Shown: positions 44,601-54,200 of the stretch, in pieces
Layout of the letters: each line of letters starts with the position of its first letter
Position numbering within the stretch: position 1 is the first letter of the stretch
Assembly (NCBI RefSeq): GCF_017355835.1
Contig: NZ_JAFEWF010000010.1
Coordinates: forward strand, 1-64,000
From: Desertivirga brevis
Lineage (GTDB): Bacteria > Bacteroidota > Bacteroidia > Sphingobacteriales > Sphingobacteriaceae
DNA length: 64,000 bases
Direction: 5' to 3'
Program-made: the position numbers and the translations under genes
The notes under the pieces: model-generated
What the model saw: only the letters and a program-made list of their open reading frames with translations
Database searches by the model: none
What the model was told of the DNA's origin: nothing

Positions 44601-44803
44601 GACCAAGAATAGAAGGGCAAGTAAGTTTTGATGGAGATCTCAATTTACAATTCAGGCTAGGCTTACCTCCTTTCGGTATTTTAGGGGTTCCAATACAAGT
44701 AAGGGGATCACAGGAGAATCCAAAACTAAAGATTGGACGGGCTAAAGAGGAAGACAAACTTCAAGACAAAGAAGACGAAGCAGAAGAAATTGTGAAGAAC
44801 TAA
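41684..44803 (+). CDS. AsmA-like envelope protein
   Basis: A protein of about 1039 aa with one N-terminal membrane helix (YLFFFLLIVLSTILLLMAAMP), then long beta-rich sequence typical of AsmA proteins (KISFTKMKLSFFEHFPALTL, NVSLKGSAPFSSDTLLAAEE). The C-terminus is the conserved AsmA end: FDGDLNLQFRLGLPP, IQVRGSQENPKLKIG, then a charged tail. AsmA-like proteins form long hydrophobic grooves that bridge inner and outer membrane and probably carry phospholipid. I use the ATG at 41684, which puts the helix at the N-terminus; an upstream frame start at 41609 has no such support. It is divergent from the polysaccharide locus and may be unrelated to it. Confidence 0.88.
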   Translation: MKLLSKYLFFFLLIVLSTILLLMAAMPYITPKSFSDRVKQSANKNINGKISFTKMKLSFFEHFPALTLSLYNVSLKGSAPFSSDTLLAAEELALGINLRSLIGNQVIVNRIFLEKAKFNVLVDSLGRANYNVLNTGASSSSSTTSESSGLKIEDISISRSDLIYEDKSLPMLIKIKGLTYSGKGNLSKEIFDLTTQAQIKHFDLYYDNIPYSVGRKIKADLITRINTNSLQLIFIKNKLQINQVPLSFSGKFEFLQNGYDLDFKLRSSEADLENLINTLPPQYLEYFKEFEIKGKSTFDLGLKGKYIAQNQELPSLDLSWTIKNGAFRHRKSSIPLNNIQMKARSFIPDFDLQKAKVDLDTLFFNIDGGSFAGVLHTRGLDSPYINGNLRANLDLGKIQRALNIQKTDTRGILNLSLRAEGNYRYKLNNYGNGNIDTILMSIPRFELNTQLSKGFFKYASMPNSIDHFEFDVRAACPDSNYRNIQLDLKKIDARSLNNYLNGHLSITRNSELNIDTRLKAFIDLASLNKIYPMQGMSMEGELKMDIASKGGIEIKGRKYPATNASVLLNGGYIKTSKSPYPVSKIQISSFLSSSGGKSKDFKINISPLSFHFMNQPFVLRANLANLSNLSYKISSHGILDIGKLYSVFASNNYKVQGLLRTNVELAGQQKDANNGNYKKLFNKGTFRVRDLALSSDLLPKPFMVNRGIFSFNNDEINFHSFKASFGRTKIALEGSVSNIIDYITTSKGELYGDFKLKSDLIVADEFRSIPVSPGGAKAMPGKPGVIMIPDNLKIKFSGEAKEVNYGGVKFDRMHGMVSIKNGQLDLQNLSANFIGTPVKMSAAYKAFSSKTAYFQYVINAKDFDIQKAYNSSLVFRELASSAAHVRGIVSLDYKLSGRLNGNMEPVYPSIKGNGIISVKDVKLKGFKLFNAVSKKTGHKDLEDPKLSQITIRSSIANNIISIERTRMKIAGFRPRIEGQVSFDGDLNLQFRLGLPPFGILGVPIQVRGSQENPKLKIGRAKEEDKLQDKEDEAEEIVKN

Positions 44804-44925
44804 CAGGTTGTAAACCTAACAGGCGGTTTTATGTAAGCAGAAAACTAATTTATAATCGTCTTGGCAGAGATGAATGAAGCCTTGTTATTCAATTGCGGAT
44901 TATGGCAGATTAAGTTGAACAAAGT

Positions 44926-45573
44926 CTAAAGTTTAACATTACCCTTTTGAAACAGCTCAACAAGTTCGACCACATTTTTTATGCGAAGCTTCTCAAAAAT
45001 TCTCTTTTTATAAGTACTGATTGTAGACATCTGTAGATTTAGGATGTTTGCAATTTCAACCGTCCCCGATCCTTTAATTAACAGCTTAGCTACGTCCAGT
45101 TCCCGGTTGGAAAGCGAGCTAATACCTGTTGGATTTTCACCTCCAATAGCATTATTAATTACAATCTCCTTTACATGTTCACTCATGAAGGTCTTGCCGC
45201 ATAAAACCTGCTCGATAGCTTTTAATATATCCTTTTCGTTCGTCTCTTTATGTACATAACCCTGAGCTCCAGCCTGTATATATCTAATCGCGTACAAATC
45301 TTCCAAATAGCTTGAAAACATTAAAATTCTAGTCGCAGGCCATTTTACCCTTATGTTCTCAATCATCTTTATACTATCCCCGCCCGGCATATTGATATCG
45401 AGAATTAGCAGGTCAATCCTTTGCTCGTTCAAAATCTCCTTCGCCTGATCAAAAGTACTTGCCTCATGCAAAGTAGCTGTAGGGATGTTTTCATTAATAA
45501 GAAGGCTTAGACCATAACGAACAATTGCGTGATCATCAGCAATCAGTATATTTCTCCTGTAATTCAAGCTCAT
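44926..45573 (-). CDS. NarL/LuxR-type response regulator
   Basis: A response regulator of about 215 aa. The receiver domain has ILIADDHAIVRYGLSLL (acidic pocket), phospho-acceptor Asp59 in LLILDINMPGGD, Ser in MFSSYLED and Lys in GYVHKET. The C-terminal LuxR helix-turn-helix reads LSNRELDVAKLLIKGSGTVE and MSTISTYKKRIFEKLRIKN. It is encoded 48 bp after the histidine kinase gene and is its probable partner. An in-frame ATG five codons upstream (45588) is an alternative start. Target genes are unknown. It converges on the AsmA-like gene. Confidence 0.93.
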   Translation of the reverse strand: MSLNYRRNILIADDHAIVRYGLSLLINENIPTATLHEASTFDQAKEILNEQRIDLLILDINMPGGDSIKMIENIRVKWPATRILMFSSYLEDLYAIRYIQAGAQGYVHKETNEKDILKAIEQVLCGKTFMSEHVKEIVINNAIGGENPTGISSLSNRELDVAKLLIKGSGTVEIANILNLQMSTISTYKKRIFEKLRIKNVVELVELFQKGNVKL

Positions 45574-45621
45574 CAAATTTCCAAACACGTTATAGAAGGG
45601 GCGAACTACAAACTTTTCAGA

Positions 45622-46920
45622 CTACGAAGATGCCTTGGCCGGGAAGCGCAAATAAAATGTGGTGCCCACGCCTTCTTTGGACGAAAACCAAATATCTCCG
45701 TTTTGAGCTTTTGTAAACTCCTTGCAGATTTGAAGGCCAATGCCTGCTCCTTTTTCATTCCTGGTACCAAAGCTGGATTCTACACCTTTAGAAAATATAC
45801 GATGCTGTAGTTCTTCAGAAATGCCAATCCCATTGTCTTCAATTAGAAATTTAAAGTGTGTATCCTCCTTAACACTTCTAATTACAATAACACCATCAAA
45901 ATTACTAAATTTTATAGCATTGTTGATTAAATTTCTAATTACTAAATCAAACATTGATGCGTTACCTTCTATTTCAACCGAATCATCTATTCTGTAATCA
46001 ATAGAAATTCCCTTTTCATCTGCCAGATGAGCTAGCAATCGCAGGGTATTCTGTAATACTTGATTTACATTTATTGTATCAATAACCGTTTCGGTAAACT
46101 CCAGCTGGTTCTTGGTCCACATTAACAGATTATTCAACAACTCCTGGGCGTCCATGGTCATTTGGTGTAAATTCCCTTCCAAAATCCCTCTCTCTTCCTG
46201 ATTTAGTTCTTTCTTCTGAAGGATATTTAAATACGTACGAATGTTTGTAAGCGGTGAACTGAAATCATGAGAAATAATTGATATCAATTTATCCTTCTTT
46301 TGGTTCAGGCTTTTCATCTTTAAGGCACGCTCTTCTGCATTCGATTTTTCTATTGCGTAATTATTCCTGATATAGGAGAGACAAGCAAGAATAAGAATGG
46401 TGTTGATTATGTATGTAGAAGCACTATCAATAAAGACTGCATCACTGCCGGTATATTTTTTCATTATACTCTCCGGATGTTTATGTTCATAGTATAGCAG
46501 CCCCATCACGAGGACCAAATGTCCAAAAGTCCAGATGCCGTATTGCCAACGTGGGACAATAGCGATAATTAAAAAATAGGTGATACAAAAAGACAAGAGG
46601 GTAGAACCCTGAATACCACCATTTATAAAATAGTTATAACTGAAAAAAATATTAATGAGAATTGAATAAATAACAAAGCTTAGAACAAGCCTATGTTTAA
46701 AACGCGAGAGATAATAAAGGAATAGTTGTACTGGAAGTAGAATAATAAAAGGTAAAGCCTCTTCCCAACTTCCCAGAACAAGAGCAAAGGGAACATTATA
46801 GGCGATAACTAAAATAGTAACAATACAAACAGAGTTATAGATCCTGCTCTGTAAAGAAAAGTCTTCCGGTGAACCTTTAAGAAATTCCCACCAACTCAAA
46901 ATCCGCTTAAAAAAAAACAT
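45622..46920 (-). CDS. Membrane sensor histidine kinase
   Basis: A 432-aa kinase. Five to six hydrophobic helices occupy residues 30-185, with no large extracytoplasmic sensor. A short coiled linker precedes the HisKA box KLISIISHDFSSPLTNIRTY (His218). The ATPase has the N-box FDLVIRNLINNAIKFSNFDG, G1 IEDNGIGISEELQ, and G2 KGAGIGLQICKEF. It would pass phosphate to the adjacent LuxR-type regulator. The signal is unknown; a membrane or redox state is possible, given the membrane-embedded input domain. The pairing with the downstream gene is supported by spacing and order. Confidence 0.92.
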   Translation of the reverse strand: MFFFKRILSWWEFLKGSPEDFSLQSRIYNSVCIVTILVIAYNVPFALVLGSWEEALPFIILLPVQLFLYYLSRFKHRLVLSFVIYSILINIFFSYNYFINGGIQGSTLLSFCITYFLIIAIVPRWQYGIWTFGHLVLVMGLLYYEHKHPESIMKKYTGSDAVFIDSASTYIINTILILACLSYIRNNYAIEKSNAEERALKMKSLNQKKDKLISIISHDFSSPLTNIRTYLNILQKKELNQEERGILEGNLHQMTMDAQELLNNLLMWTKNQLEFTETVIDTINVNQVLQNTLRLLAHLADEKGISIDYRIDDSVEIEGNASMFDLVIRNLINNAIKFSNFDGVIVIRSVKEDTHFKFLIEDNGIGISEELQHRIFSKGVESSFGTRNEKGAGIGLQICKEFTKAQNGDIWFSSKEGVGTTFYLRFPAKASS

Positions 46921-47055
46921 TTTATATCGCTTCCTTCTACAATTAAATCGGCAGCAATATAAATATTTAAGAATCGTGTTGGTGCTTGAGAATAGTTTTA
47001 AGCAGAATTAAGGCTATCTCCAACCTAATATTCTCCAAGTTTACTTGCAATTTTA

Positions 47056-47083
47056 AGACAGCCGGTAGAACACCCGGCTGTCT
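47056..47083 (-). terminator. Terminator after the OmpA-type lipoprotein gene
   Basis: A perfect GC-rich stem of 9-10 bp (47056-47065 with 47074-47083) with an 8-nt loop lies 36 bp past the stop of the lipoprotein gene. The trailing TTAAAATT on the minus strand is only a moderate T-run. Confidence 0.6.
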
Positions 47084-47118
47084 ATTATTGCTTCTATAGG
47101 TAGATAGAATATTTTAAC

Positions 47119-47793
47119 TTATTGTTTACCTGCTTCAGCTTTCAAGGCTTCATTGGCAACTATTACAACCTCAACTCGTCTGTTAGATGCTTTTCCTACT
47201 TCTGTAGTATTATCTGCGATAGGCTCTGCTTCGCCCATACCTCTTGTAGTTACCCTTGAACTATTTATACCCAAATTGGATATATAGTTTTTTACTGAAG
47301 AAGCTCGTTGCTCTGATAAACTTAAATTGTATTGATCACTTCCCACATTATCAGTATGTCCCACCACCATAACATTAGTACCTGGGTTACTTTTAAGAGA
47401 AGCTACCAAACTTTCAATATTTTTTTTCGCTTCACTTTTCAAGCTAGACTTTCCTGTGTCGAATAAGATCCCTGAGTCGAATTTCACAATTATCCCCTCT
47501 CCTTCTCTTATCACTTCCGCACCTGGAAGCGTATTTTTTAATTCGGCAGCCTGGCGGTCCATTTTTCGTCCGATAAATGCTCCGGCTGTTCCCCCAATTG
47601 CTCCGCCCACAATTGCACCCAGGGCCGTATTTCCTGCTCTTTTGCCTATAAGAGCCCCAATAGTTCCTCCTGAAGCTGCTCCAATAACGGCTCCTTTCTG
47701 CGTCTTAGTCATCGTGTTGCATGAGGAGCTAAAAAGGGAAGACACAATCAGTAATAAAAGCGCTGCATTAACGCTGATGGTTGAATTTTTCAT
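47119..47793 (-). CDS. OmpA-family lipoprotein with glycine zipper
   Basis: A 224-aa lipoprotein. The signal peptide ends in SLFSSSC (Cys25 or so). Residues about 33-85 are a glycine-zipper segment (GAVIGAASGGTIGALIGKRAG, then GGAIGGTAGAFIGRKMDRQA). The C-terminal OmpA domain has VKFDSGILFDTGKSSL, VVGHTDNVGSDQYNLSLSEQ, RVTTRGMGEAEPI and ASNRRVEVVI. It anchors the outer membrane to peptidoglycan, and YiaD-like proteins share this layout. It has its own terminator and appears monocistronic. Stress induction is common in the family but is not shown here. Confidence 0.92.
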   Translation of the reverse strand: MKNSTISVNAALLLLIVSSLFSSSCNTMTKTQKGAVIGAASGGTIGALIGKRAGNTALGAIVGGAIGGTAGAFIGRKMDRQAAELKNTLPGAEVIREGEGIIVKFDSGILFDTGKSSLKSEAKKNIESLVASLKSNPGTNVMVVGHTDNVGSDQYNLSLSEQRASSVKNYISNLGINSSRVTTRGMGEAEPIADNTTEVGKASNRRVEVVIVANEALKAEAGKQ

Positions 47794-48129
47794 GTTACTA
47801 TTTGAAATTTAATAATTACTGGAGAGTAGATATAGCTATGCTTATTTAAAATATCCCCAGAAATAAGCTTTTTGAACCCCTTAAAATACTTGTTAAATAA
47901 GGACTTAGAGTCCCGTTTTATCCATCAAACTCATAATTAGAAGCGATTGTCGCCCTCACCAAATGTTCAGCAAAAGTATTATTTACTGCTTCTATTTAAT
48001 GTAGTATTTATTCGATATGTTAGTAGTATTTGTTGAAACAGTTCCTGCGATCCGACAAGGGTTGGACTATAAGTAAGAAAACCTGACACTTTCGAACCAG
48101 GTTTTCTTACTTATATCAGTTTTCCGGTA
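47794..48129. other. Intergenic region with operon terminator
   Basis: A 336-bp gap. It contains the strong hairpin at 48068-48115 that ends the adhesin/PorP/PorE-like operon and, further on, the expected promoter of the OmpA-type lipoprotein gene. No RNA gene or small ORF is evident. Confidence 0.5.
48068..48115 (-). terminator. Strong hairpin terminator of the PorP/PorE-like operon
   Basis: An 18-bp perfect inverted repeat (48068-48085 with 48098-48115) with a 12-nt loop. The inner part CCTG/CAGG is followed by a T-rich arm (TTTTCTTACTT), so it can act in either direction. It lies 15 bp past the stop of the PorE-like gene. Confidence 0.85.
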
Positions 48130-50250
48130 TTACCTGGAATTGCCTTCACAATTTAACCTCGACAGGTTCAATCCATTTTTAATAATATAGAATTCTGTTC
48201 TCCTGTTCCTTTGTTGTTCTTCTTCCGAACAAGGAACATCATCACCACATTCATTTGTAAGCTGAGTTTCTCCATGGTAAGTAATCTTTATCCGTTGAGG
48301 ATTAATACCCAGGGAAACCAGGTATTTTTTAGCCGACTCAGATCTTCTCAATGATAATCCAACATTATATGCTTTCGATGCGCGGCTATCACAATGGCTG
48401 CTTGCGATTACAGTCAGTTGCGGGTATTGCTTTAACAAGGAAGCCAGTCTGGTAAGTGCAGGCACAGCATCCTGACGTATAAATGACTTATCCAGATCAT
48501 AGTAGATCGGATTTAAACCAAAAAGCTTACTTAACTGACAGTTGGTAATTTCAGCAGGAGGAATGTTCTCCAGGGAACGATGCAGCAACAACTCCGTATA
48601 TAAAGTGGTCGACTTCGTAATTCCTTTGGTTGTAGTTGTTTTACTGTCTGTAGAGTACCCTGCTTTGTTACCAGTTATGCTATAATCTGTTTTAGGAGCA
48701 AGCCGGGTTGTAAAACGTCCCATATTATCAGTGAACAAAGAATCAACCTGATTGTCATGTTCAATTTTCACCATCGCATTCTCAACTACTCGCTTATATC
48801 CCCCGAAGTCTGTGTAAACAGTTCCCTCCAGTTTAAGGATAAAAGGATCATAGTTGAACCTTAAAATATCATCACTGCCATAGCGGTTAGAACTAAGGTA
48901 ACCGCTCTTTTCATCTCCGCTTAATATGATACCGAAATCATCCTTTGTTGAATTAACGGGATACCCGAGGTTACGGGGTTCTGAAAATGGTAAATTATTC
49001 CTCAGCTCAACGGAGAAGATGTCCAATCCTCCCAGGCCAGAAAGACCGTCGGAGCTAAAGAATAGCTTGTTCGTTTTAGAAAGGTAAGGGAACGTCTCAT
49101 CACCTTCAGTGTTAACCCGAGAACCCAGGTTCTTTGGTTCAGACCATTCAGCGTCCCGATCTTCACGAGTACTATAGTAAATGTCCTTCCCACCAAAGCC
49201 TCCCGGCATATCAGAAACAAAGTAAAGAACTTTTCCATCCTCACTTAATGCCGGATGAGCCGTTGAATATTCTGTGTTATTGAACTTGAAAGGCTGCTTA
49301 TTATACCAGGTTCCACCAAGGTAATTTACCGAGTACATGTTTAACTTATAAATGCCGTTCTTCTTGTCTTCTGCCGTACTCCTATCGCGTTGGTTCCGGT
49401 TGTAGATCATGTAATACTCACTGCCAGAGAAACTTGCAGGACCATCATGATAAGCTGTATTCAAACCTCCCCTTAGCAGTTTTACGACCGAAGAATCTTT
49501 GAAAGAACTTACATCGGCAATAGTTCTCGGGTAGGTAATGTCCCCAAGCACCCTCGTGTCATTCACTGAAACCGGAAGGCGTTGTTTATGTGCTTTAGTA
49601 GCTCTCATTTTATCATTATAGAAATAATTTGCAGGTGGAACCTTAGCAATTTTAGCAGTGTCCTGAACCATATAAAGATCAGTGAACGGCGTTTCGGTCC
49701 AGCCAAAAACATTCCTTACTCCCCAGCGCCTGTCTCTGTTAGAACTAAAGATAAGGCCACGTTTAAAAAACACAGGGGAAAATTCATCTTTTGGAGTATT
49801 GATAGACAAGTACTTAATCTTCCAGTCTGCAGAATCCTTATAAAAGCTACTTAGCTTATTATAGCTGTCGCTAAGATTTTTTGCTCTTTTATCGGATGGT
49901 TTCTTCAGCAGATACTGATTATAATACTTATGAGATGCTTCATACTGGCCATTTGCAGCTAGAACATCTGCATACTTTAAATAGAACTCTGCTGTTTGAT
50001 CCGCTTGTTCCGCCTGCTTCTGATACCAGGCCTGTGCATTTTTATAATCCTTGACGGCACGATATGAGTCTGCAATTTTCTGTATTACCTCCTGATCGGT
50101 AGTATCAGATAGCTTATAAAGTTGGATGGCTGCTCTATACCTTAAAGCATTAAACTCCTTATCTCCTTTTGTTTTATATATAACCTTCTTCTGGGCAAAG
50201 ATTTGAGAGGATATAAACAGGATTATTGAAAGTAAATAGATTCTTCTCAT
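48130..50250 (-). CDS. PorE-like T9SS-associated TPR / beta-propeller / OmpA protein
   Basis: A 706-aa envelope protein with the domain order of PorE-type proteins. A signal peptide (LLSIILFISSQIFAQ) is followed by TPR-like helices to about residue 140 (YKNAQAWYQKQAEQADQ). PD40/WD40-like propeller blades span about 150-470 (PVFFKRGLIFSSNRD, GKVLYFVSDMPGG, TNKLFFSSDGLSGLGG). A carboxypeptidase-regulatory fold spans about 475-560 (KRVVENAMVKIEHDN). The OmpA domain spans about 570-690 (YYDLDKSFIRQDA, SSHCDSRASKAYN, QQRNRRTEFYI). It has no lipobox, unlike P. gingivalis PorE. It would link the PorP barrel, encoded 2 bp upstream, to peptidoglycan. It ends the adhesin operon. Confidence 0.9.
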   Translation of the reverse strand: MRRIYLLSIILFISSQIFAQKKVIYKTKGDKEFNALRYRAAIQLYKLSDTTDQEVIQKIADSYRAVKDYKNAQAWYQKQAEQADQTAEFYLKYADVLAANGQYEASHKYYNQYLLKKPSDKRAKNLSDSYNKLSSFYKDSADWKIKYLSINTPKDEFSPVFFKRGLIFSSNRDRRWGVRNVFGWTETPFTDLYMVQDTAKIAKVPPANYFYNDKMRATKAHKQRLPVSVNDTRVLGDITYPRTIADVSSFKDSSVVKLLRGGLNTAYHDGPASFSGSEYYMIYNRNQRDRSTAEDKKNGIYKLNMYSVNYLGGTWYNKQPFKFNNTEYSTAHPALSEDGKVLYFVSDMPGGFGGKDIYYSTREDRDAEWSEPKNLGSRVNTEGDETFPYLSKTNKLFFSSDGLSGLGGLDIFSVELRNNLPFSEPRNLGYPVNSTKDDFGIILSGDEKSGYLSSNRYGSDDILRFNYDPFILKLEGTVYTDFGGYKRVVENAMVKIEHDNQVDSLFTDNMGRFTTRLAPKTDYSITGNKAGYSTDSKTTTTKGITKSTTLYTELLLHRSLENIPPAEITNCQLSKLFGLNPIYYDLDKSFIRQDAVPALTRLASLLKQYPQLTVIASSHCDSRASKAYNVGLSLRRSESAKKYLVSLGINPQRIKITYHGETQLTNECGDDVPCSEEEQQRNRRTEFYIIKNGLNLSRLNCEGNSR

Positions 50251-50252
50251 GA

Positions 50253-51179
50253 TTAAAAATAACGCGGTCCAACAATTCTGTCCTTTCTGAAACCAAACTC
50301 ATATCTGATCATGATCTCGTGCGAACCCGAGTTATAATCAACAAGCTTTGAAGTACTTCTGTCATAAGAGTATCCGATACGGATCTGGTCTGAAGCTTGC
50401 AGCTCCAATATTCCTGCAACAGCATCGCCTGTACGGTACTGGGCACCAACAGCAAAACGGTCTGCAATCCATAAGTTGCAGTTCAGGTCGAGCTGCAGTG
50501 GGGCTCCGGCAACACCTTTAAACAATACCGAAGGCTTTAATTTGAATGTCCGATCCAAGGTAAACACATAACCGGAAGACATAAAAAAGTGAAGATATTG
50601 CCTTGCGGCCAAAGCGTTTGAAGTTGTCACAGAATCATTAACCAGACGATTGTTAAAAAGGTGAGGAGTTGATAGTCCGAGGTAGAACTTATCTGTATTA
50701 TAATAAATACCAGCACCAAAGTTAGGCATCACTTTATTCACATTCGAATAGAACGCCATGTCTGAAGGGTTCGCTGAATTTAAACGAACAGAACTGAAAT
50801 CAGCCCGGTACTGGGTAACAGAAGCCTGCAAACCGAAAGCAAGCGTACCTTTTTCCATCAGTATACGGTAAGCATAGCTCAGGTTAGCACCTGTAGTGTT
50901 CGTAATTCCCAGCTTATCATTGAACACCTGGATCCCTGCGCCAATGCGCTTATTCGGTAAAGCGGTATCAAAAGACACCGTTTGTGTCTCGGGAGCACCT
51001 TCAACTCCAACCCATTGAGATCTGTATAAACCTGTTAGGCTGGGAACATTGCGACTCCCAGCGTAAGCCGGGTTTATCGCTAAAGTGTTAAACATATATT
51101 GGGTATACATTGCGTCCTGTTGGGCTCGCGACTGCCATGCTGTTAAAACTAAAGCAGCTGCTACAATATATTTTTTCAT
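50253..51179 (-). CDS. PorP/SprF-family T9SS outer-membrane protein
   Basis: A barrel protein of about 308 aa. The signal peptide (YIVAAALVLTAWQSRAQ) is followed by the family opening QDAMYTQYMFNTLAINPAYAG, then YRSQWVGVEGAPETQTVSF. The end reads SHEIMIRYEFGFRK, a typical terminal strand. SprF/PorP-type proteins bind the type B sorting domain of a particular cargo and keep it on the surface (shown for SprF and SprB of Flavobacterium). The cargo here is very likely the adjacent 1266-aa protein, which ends in a type B-like domain. I take the ATG at 51179; one eight codons earlier is also possible. Confidence 0.93.
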   Translation of the reverse strand: MKKYIVAAALVLTAWQSRAQQDAMYTQYMFNTLAINPAYAGSRNVPSLTGLYRSQWVGVEGAPETQTVSFDTALPNKRIGAGIQVFNDKLGITNTTGANLSYAYRILMEKGTLAFGLQASVTQYRADFSSVRLNSANPSDMAFYSNVNKVMPNFGAGIYYNTDKFYLGLSTPHLFNNRLVNDSVTTSNALAARQYLHFFMSSGYVFTLDRTFKLKPSVLFKGVAGAPLQLDLNCNLWIADRFAVGAQYRTGDAVAGILELQASDQIRIGYSYDRSTSKLVDYNSGSHEIMIRYEFGFRKDRIVGPRYF

Positions 51180-51210
51180 CGATATTAGATTACTGATTTT
51201 CATTGTTCTT

Positions 51211-54200
51211 TTACCTGTTAATTGTGATGAACCTTACTCTCTTCTCTTTTCCATCTATGATGGCTATGTAGTAGTAAGTTCCATCCGGAACATTCTGGCC
51301 TACATAAATACCAGCATTACATGTTCCGTCCCAATCATTTTTATAGTCAGGATTTTTATAAACCAGGTTTCCCCAACGGTTATAGATCTCAAGATTTATT
51401 CGTCTAGGACCAACATTTTCAAGCTCGAACTTGTCGTTCACTCCGTCACCGTTTGGAGAAAACCCTTCTGGTATAACCACATTGGTAGGATCGAGACTTA
51501 TTGGTGTAGGTTTTGCCTCTCCCCCCTCAGATGGATTATTATTGCCATTTGGATCAGGATTTAAGCCATCATTGGAAACATCCGTAGTCACGCCCCCTGT
51601 ATTAGCTCCAGTACCTGTTGCAGTTGCTGAATTTTCGAAAACGCCTGAAGAACCATTGGGCATTACATTAACTGTTAGGGTTATTGTCTCCGTAGCACCA
51701 ATCGGCAATGTACTTCCTGCTGAAAGCAGCTCTAAGTTATTCGTTCCGTTGTAACCAATGTTTGCCTTAAGCGTTCCGCTTGCGATGATAGCGTTAACTT
51801 TTACATTCATGGGCGATGGGAAGGCTGTTTTCAAGTCATCAGTAACCTTCACATCGTTCAAGGCCACATTTCCGTAGTTCTTAACATTCATTGTGTAAGT
51901 AAAGGTGTAGCTACCGTTCCCTTCAAGTTTTGGAGCCGACACCGTCTTCCCAATACCGATCTTAAGACTAATTGCAGTATTGAAGGATATAGTCGCAATG
52001 TCTGTCAAGCCTGTTCCCACTTCCTTAAGTTCATAAGGGATTGGGGTAGGATTGGTGATAAATCCGAACACGGGAACGAATGTGGTGTTTCCTGTCGCCG
52101 GATCGTAAGTCCAGGTTCCTTCACCGGTTACCGTTTTGGTATTTTGTACCCCAGGTGTTGAAGGATCAAGATCAACTATTATTTTATCAGGGGTTGCAGG
52201 GCTACCGTCAGATAACTTATCATTTGTAAGGATATTAACAACGTTTACTCCAGGAACGGTACTGGTTCCAATATCGTTAACAGCGTCTGGAGGAAGTTTT
52301 GCATACGTTACAGTTACCGATGCACTTGAACTCAAACCTGTGATCTTCTCAATTAATTTATATGGAAGGGCAGTAGGATTTGTAGTAAATCCAGTGTTCG
52401 GATCGAATGTAAGATTACCTGTAGCTGGATCATATGTCCATACACCTTCTCCTGCTACAGTCCTTGAAAGATCTATAGTTGGTGTAGAAGGATCAAGATC
52501 GATCGTTACTAATGCAGGTAAAGCAGGGCTTCCGTCAGAAAGCTTATCGTTCGTCAGGATGTTTTGCGTTACGTTAGCACCAGGCGTGTTTCCTGTTGAA
52601 CTATCATTTGCTGCAACCGGAGGAACTTCTGTATAACCCACGGTTACCGTAGCATTTGCACTTAGTCCCGTGATCTTTTCAATCAGTTTATAAGGAAGCG
52701 CTGTAGGATCTGTGGTAAAGCCTGCATTCGGATCAAATGTAAGATTACCCGTAGTTGGATCATAGGTCCATACTCCTTCTCCTGTTACCGTCTTGGTAAC
52801 ATCAATTGCCGGAGAAGAAGGATCAAGATCCACAGTTACTAATGCAGGCAGAGCGTCAGTTCCATCAGAAAGTTTATCGTTTGTTAAGATATTCTGCGTT
52901 ACGGTAGCTCCAGGAGTATTTCCTAATGAACTATCGTTAGCTGCAACCGGAGGAACTTTTGTGTATCCTACTGTTACACTAGCGTTGGCACTTAACCCAG
53001 TGAGTGTTTCTGTCAGCTTATATGGAAGAGCGGTAGGGTCTGTAGTAAATCCGCTGTTCGGATCAAATGTAAGATTACCCGTAACTGGATTATAGGTCCA
53101 TACCCCTTCTCCTGTAACTGTTTTAGTCAGGTCTATAGCCGGAGTAGAAGGATCAAGATCCACAGCTACCAATGCTGGCAGAGCTGAACTTCCGTCAGAA
53201 AGCTTATCATTTGTTAAAATGTTCTGCGTAACGTTAGTTCCAGGCGTGTTTGCTGTTGAGCTATCGTCTGATGCAACCGGAGGCCCCTTAACATAGGTCA
53301 TTGATACAGTTGCATTATCACTCAAACCTGTAAGCTTTTCCGTTAATGTGTACGGAATTGCAGTCGGATCTTTTGTAAATCCAGTATTTGGATCAAAAAC
53401 AAGCGCTCCGGTAGCCGTATTATATGTCCAGACACCCTCTAAAGCTACCGTCAGGGTTGTTTGAACTCCTGCGGTAGTTAGGTCAAGGTCTACAGTAACT
53501 AAACCTGGAAGAGCCCCACTGCTATCTCCCAGTTTATCGTTAGTTAAAAGGTTAACCGTAGCGTTTGCTCCGAGGGTGTTACCTGTTGAAGAATCATCTT
53601 CAGCAACAGGATTAGTAGGTATATATGTAATTGTAACTGTTGCATTAGCAGAAAGTCCGGTAAGCGTTTCTTTCAATGTATAAGCCAGTGGCGTAGGATC
53701 TACCGTAAATCCAGCATCCGGATTGAACGTTACTTCACCGGTGGTACTGTTATAGGTCCATACACCCTCTCCTGTTTTAGTAAAGGTGGTTTGTACTCCG
53801 GGAGTGTTTACGTCAATGTCAATTGTAGAATTTGATGAAGTGGCCAGGGATCCGTCCGAGACTTTATCGTTCGACAAAATATTCAGAGTAACATCAGCAC
53901 CCAGGGTATTTCCTGTTTTAGAATCGTTAACAGGGACCGGAGGCAATTGAACAGGAGTTGTACTTACGGAAGCGCTGTTATTTGAACTCTCACTATCTGC
54001 AATTAAATTTGAGCTGGCAGTGTTCTTATATTCCGCTGCAGTTTTTGCAGGCACCACTTTTCCTGTAACGGCAAGTGTCTGAGTAGCGGCATTAGTTAAT
54101 GTACCAACAGTCCACTTACCTGTTGCCGGATCGTAAGCTCCAGCAGAAGGACTAGCTGAAACAAAAGTATAACCAGCAGGCAGGAGATCAACAACCTCTA

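Noticed and set aside
51431..53095. Long plus-strand open frames opposite the Ig-like and PKD-like repeat genes
   Set aside because: They arise from biased codon use on the other strand, recur with the repeats and show no protein family features.
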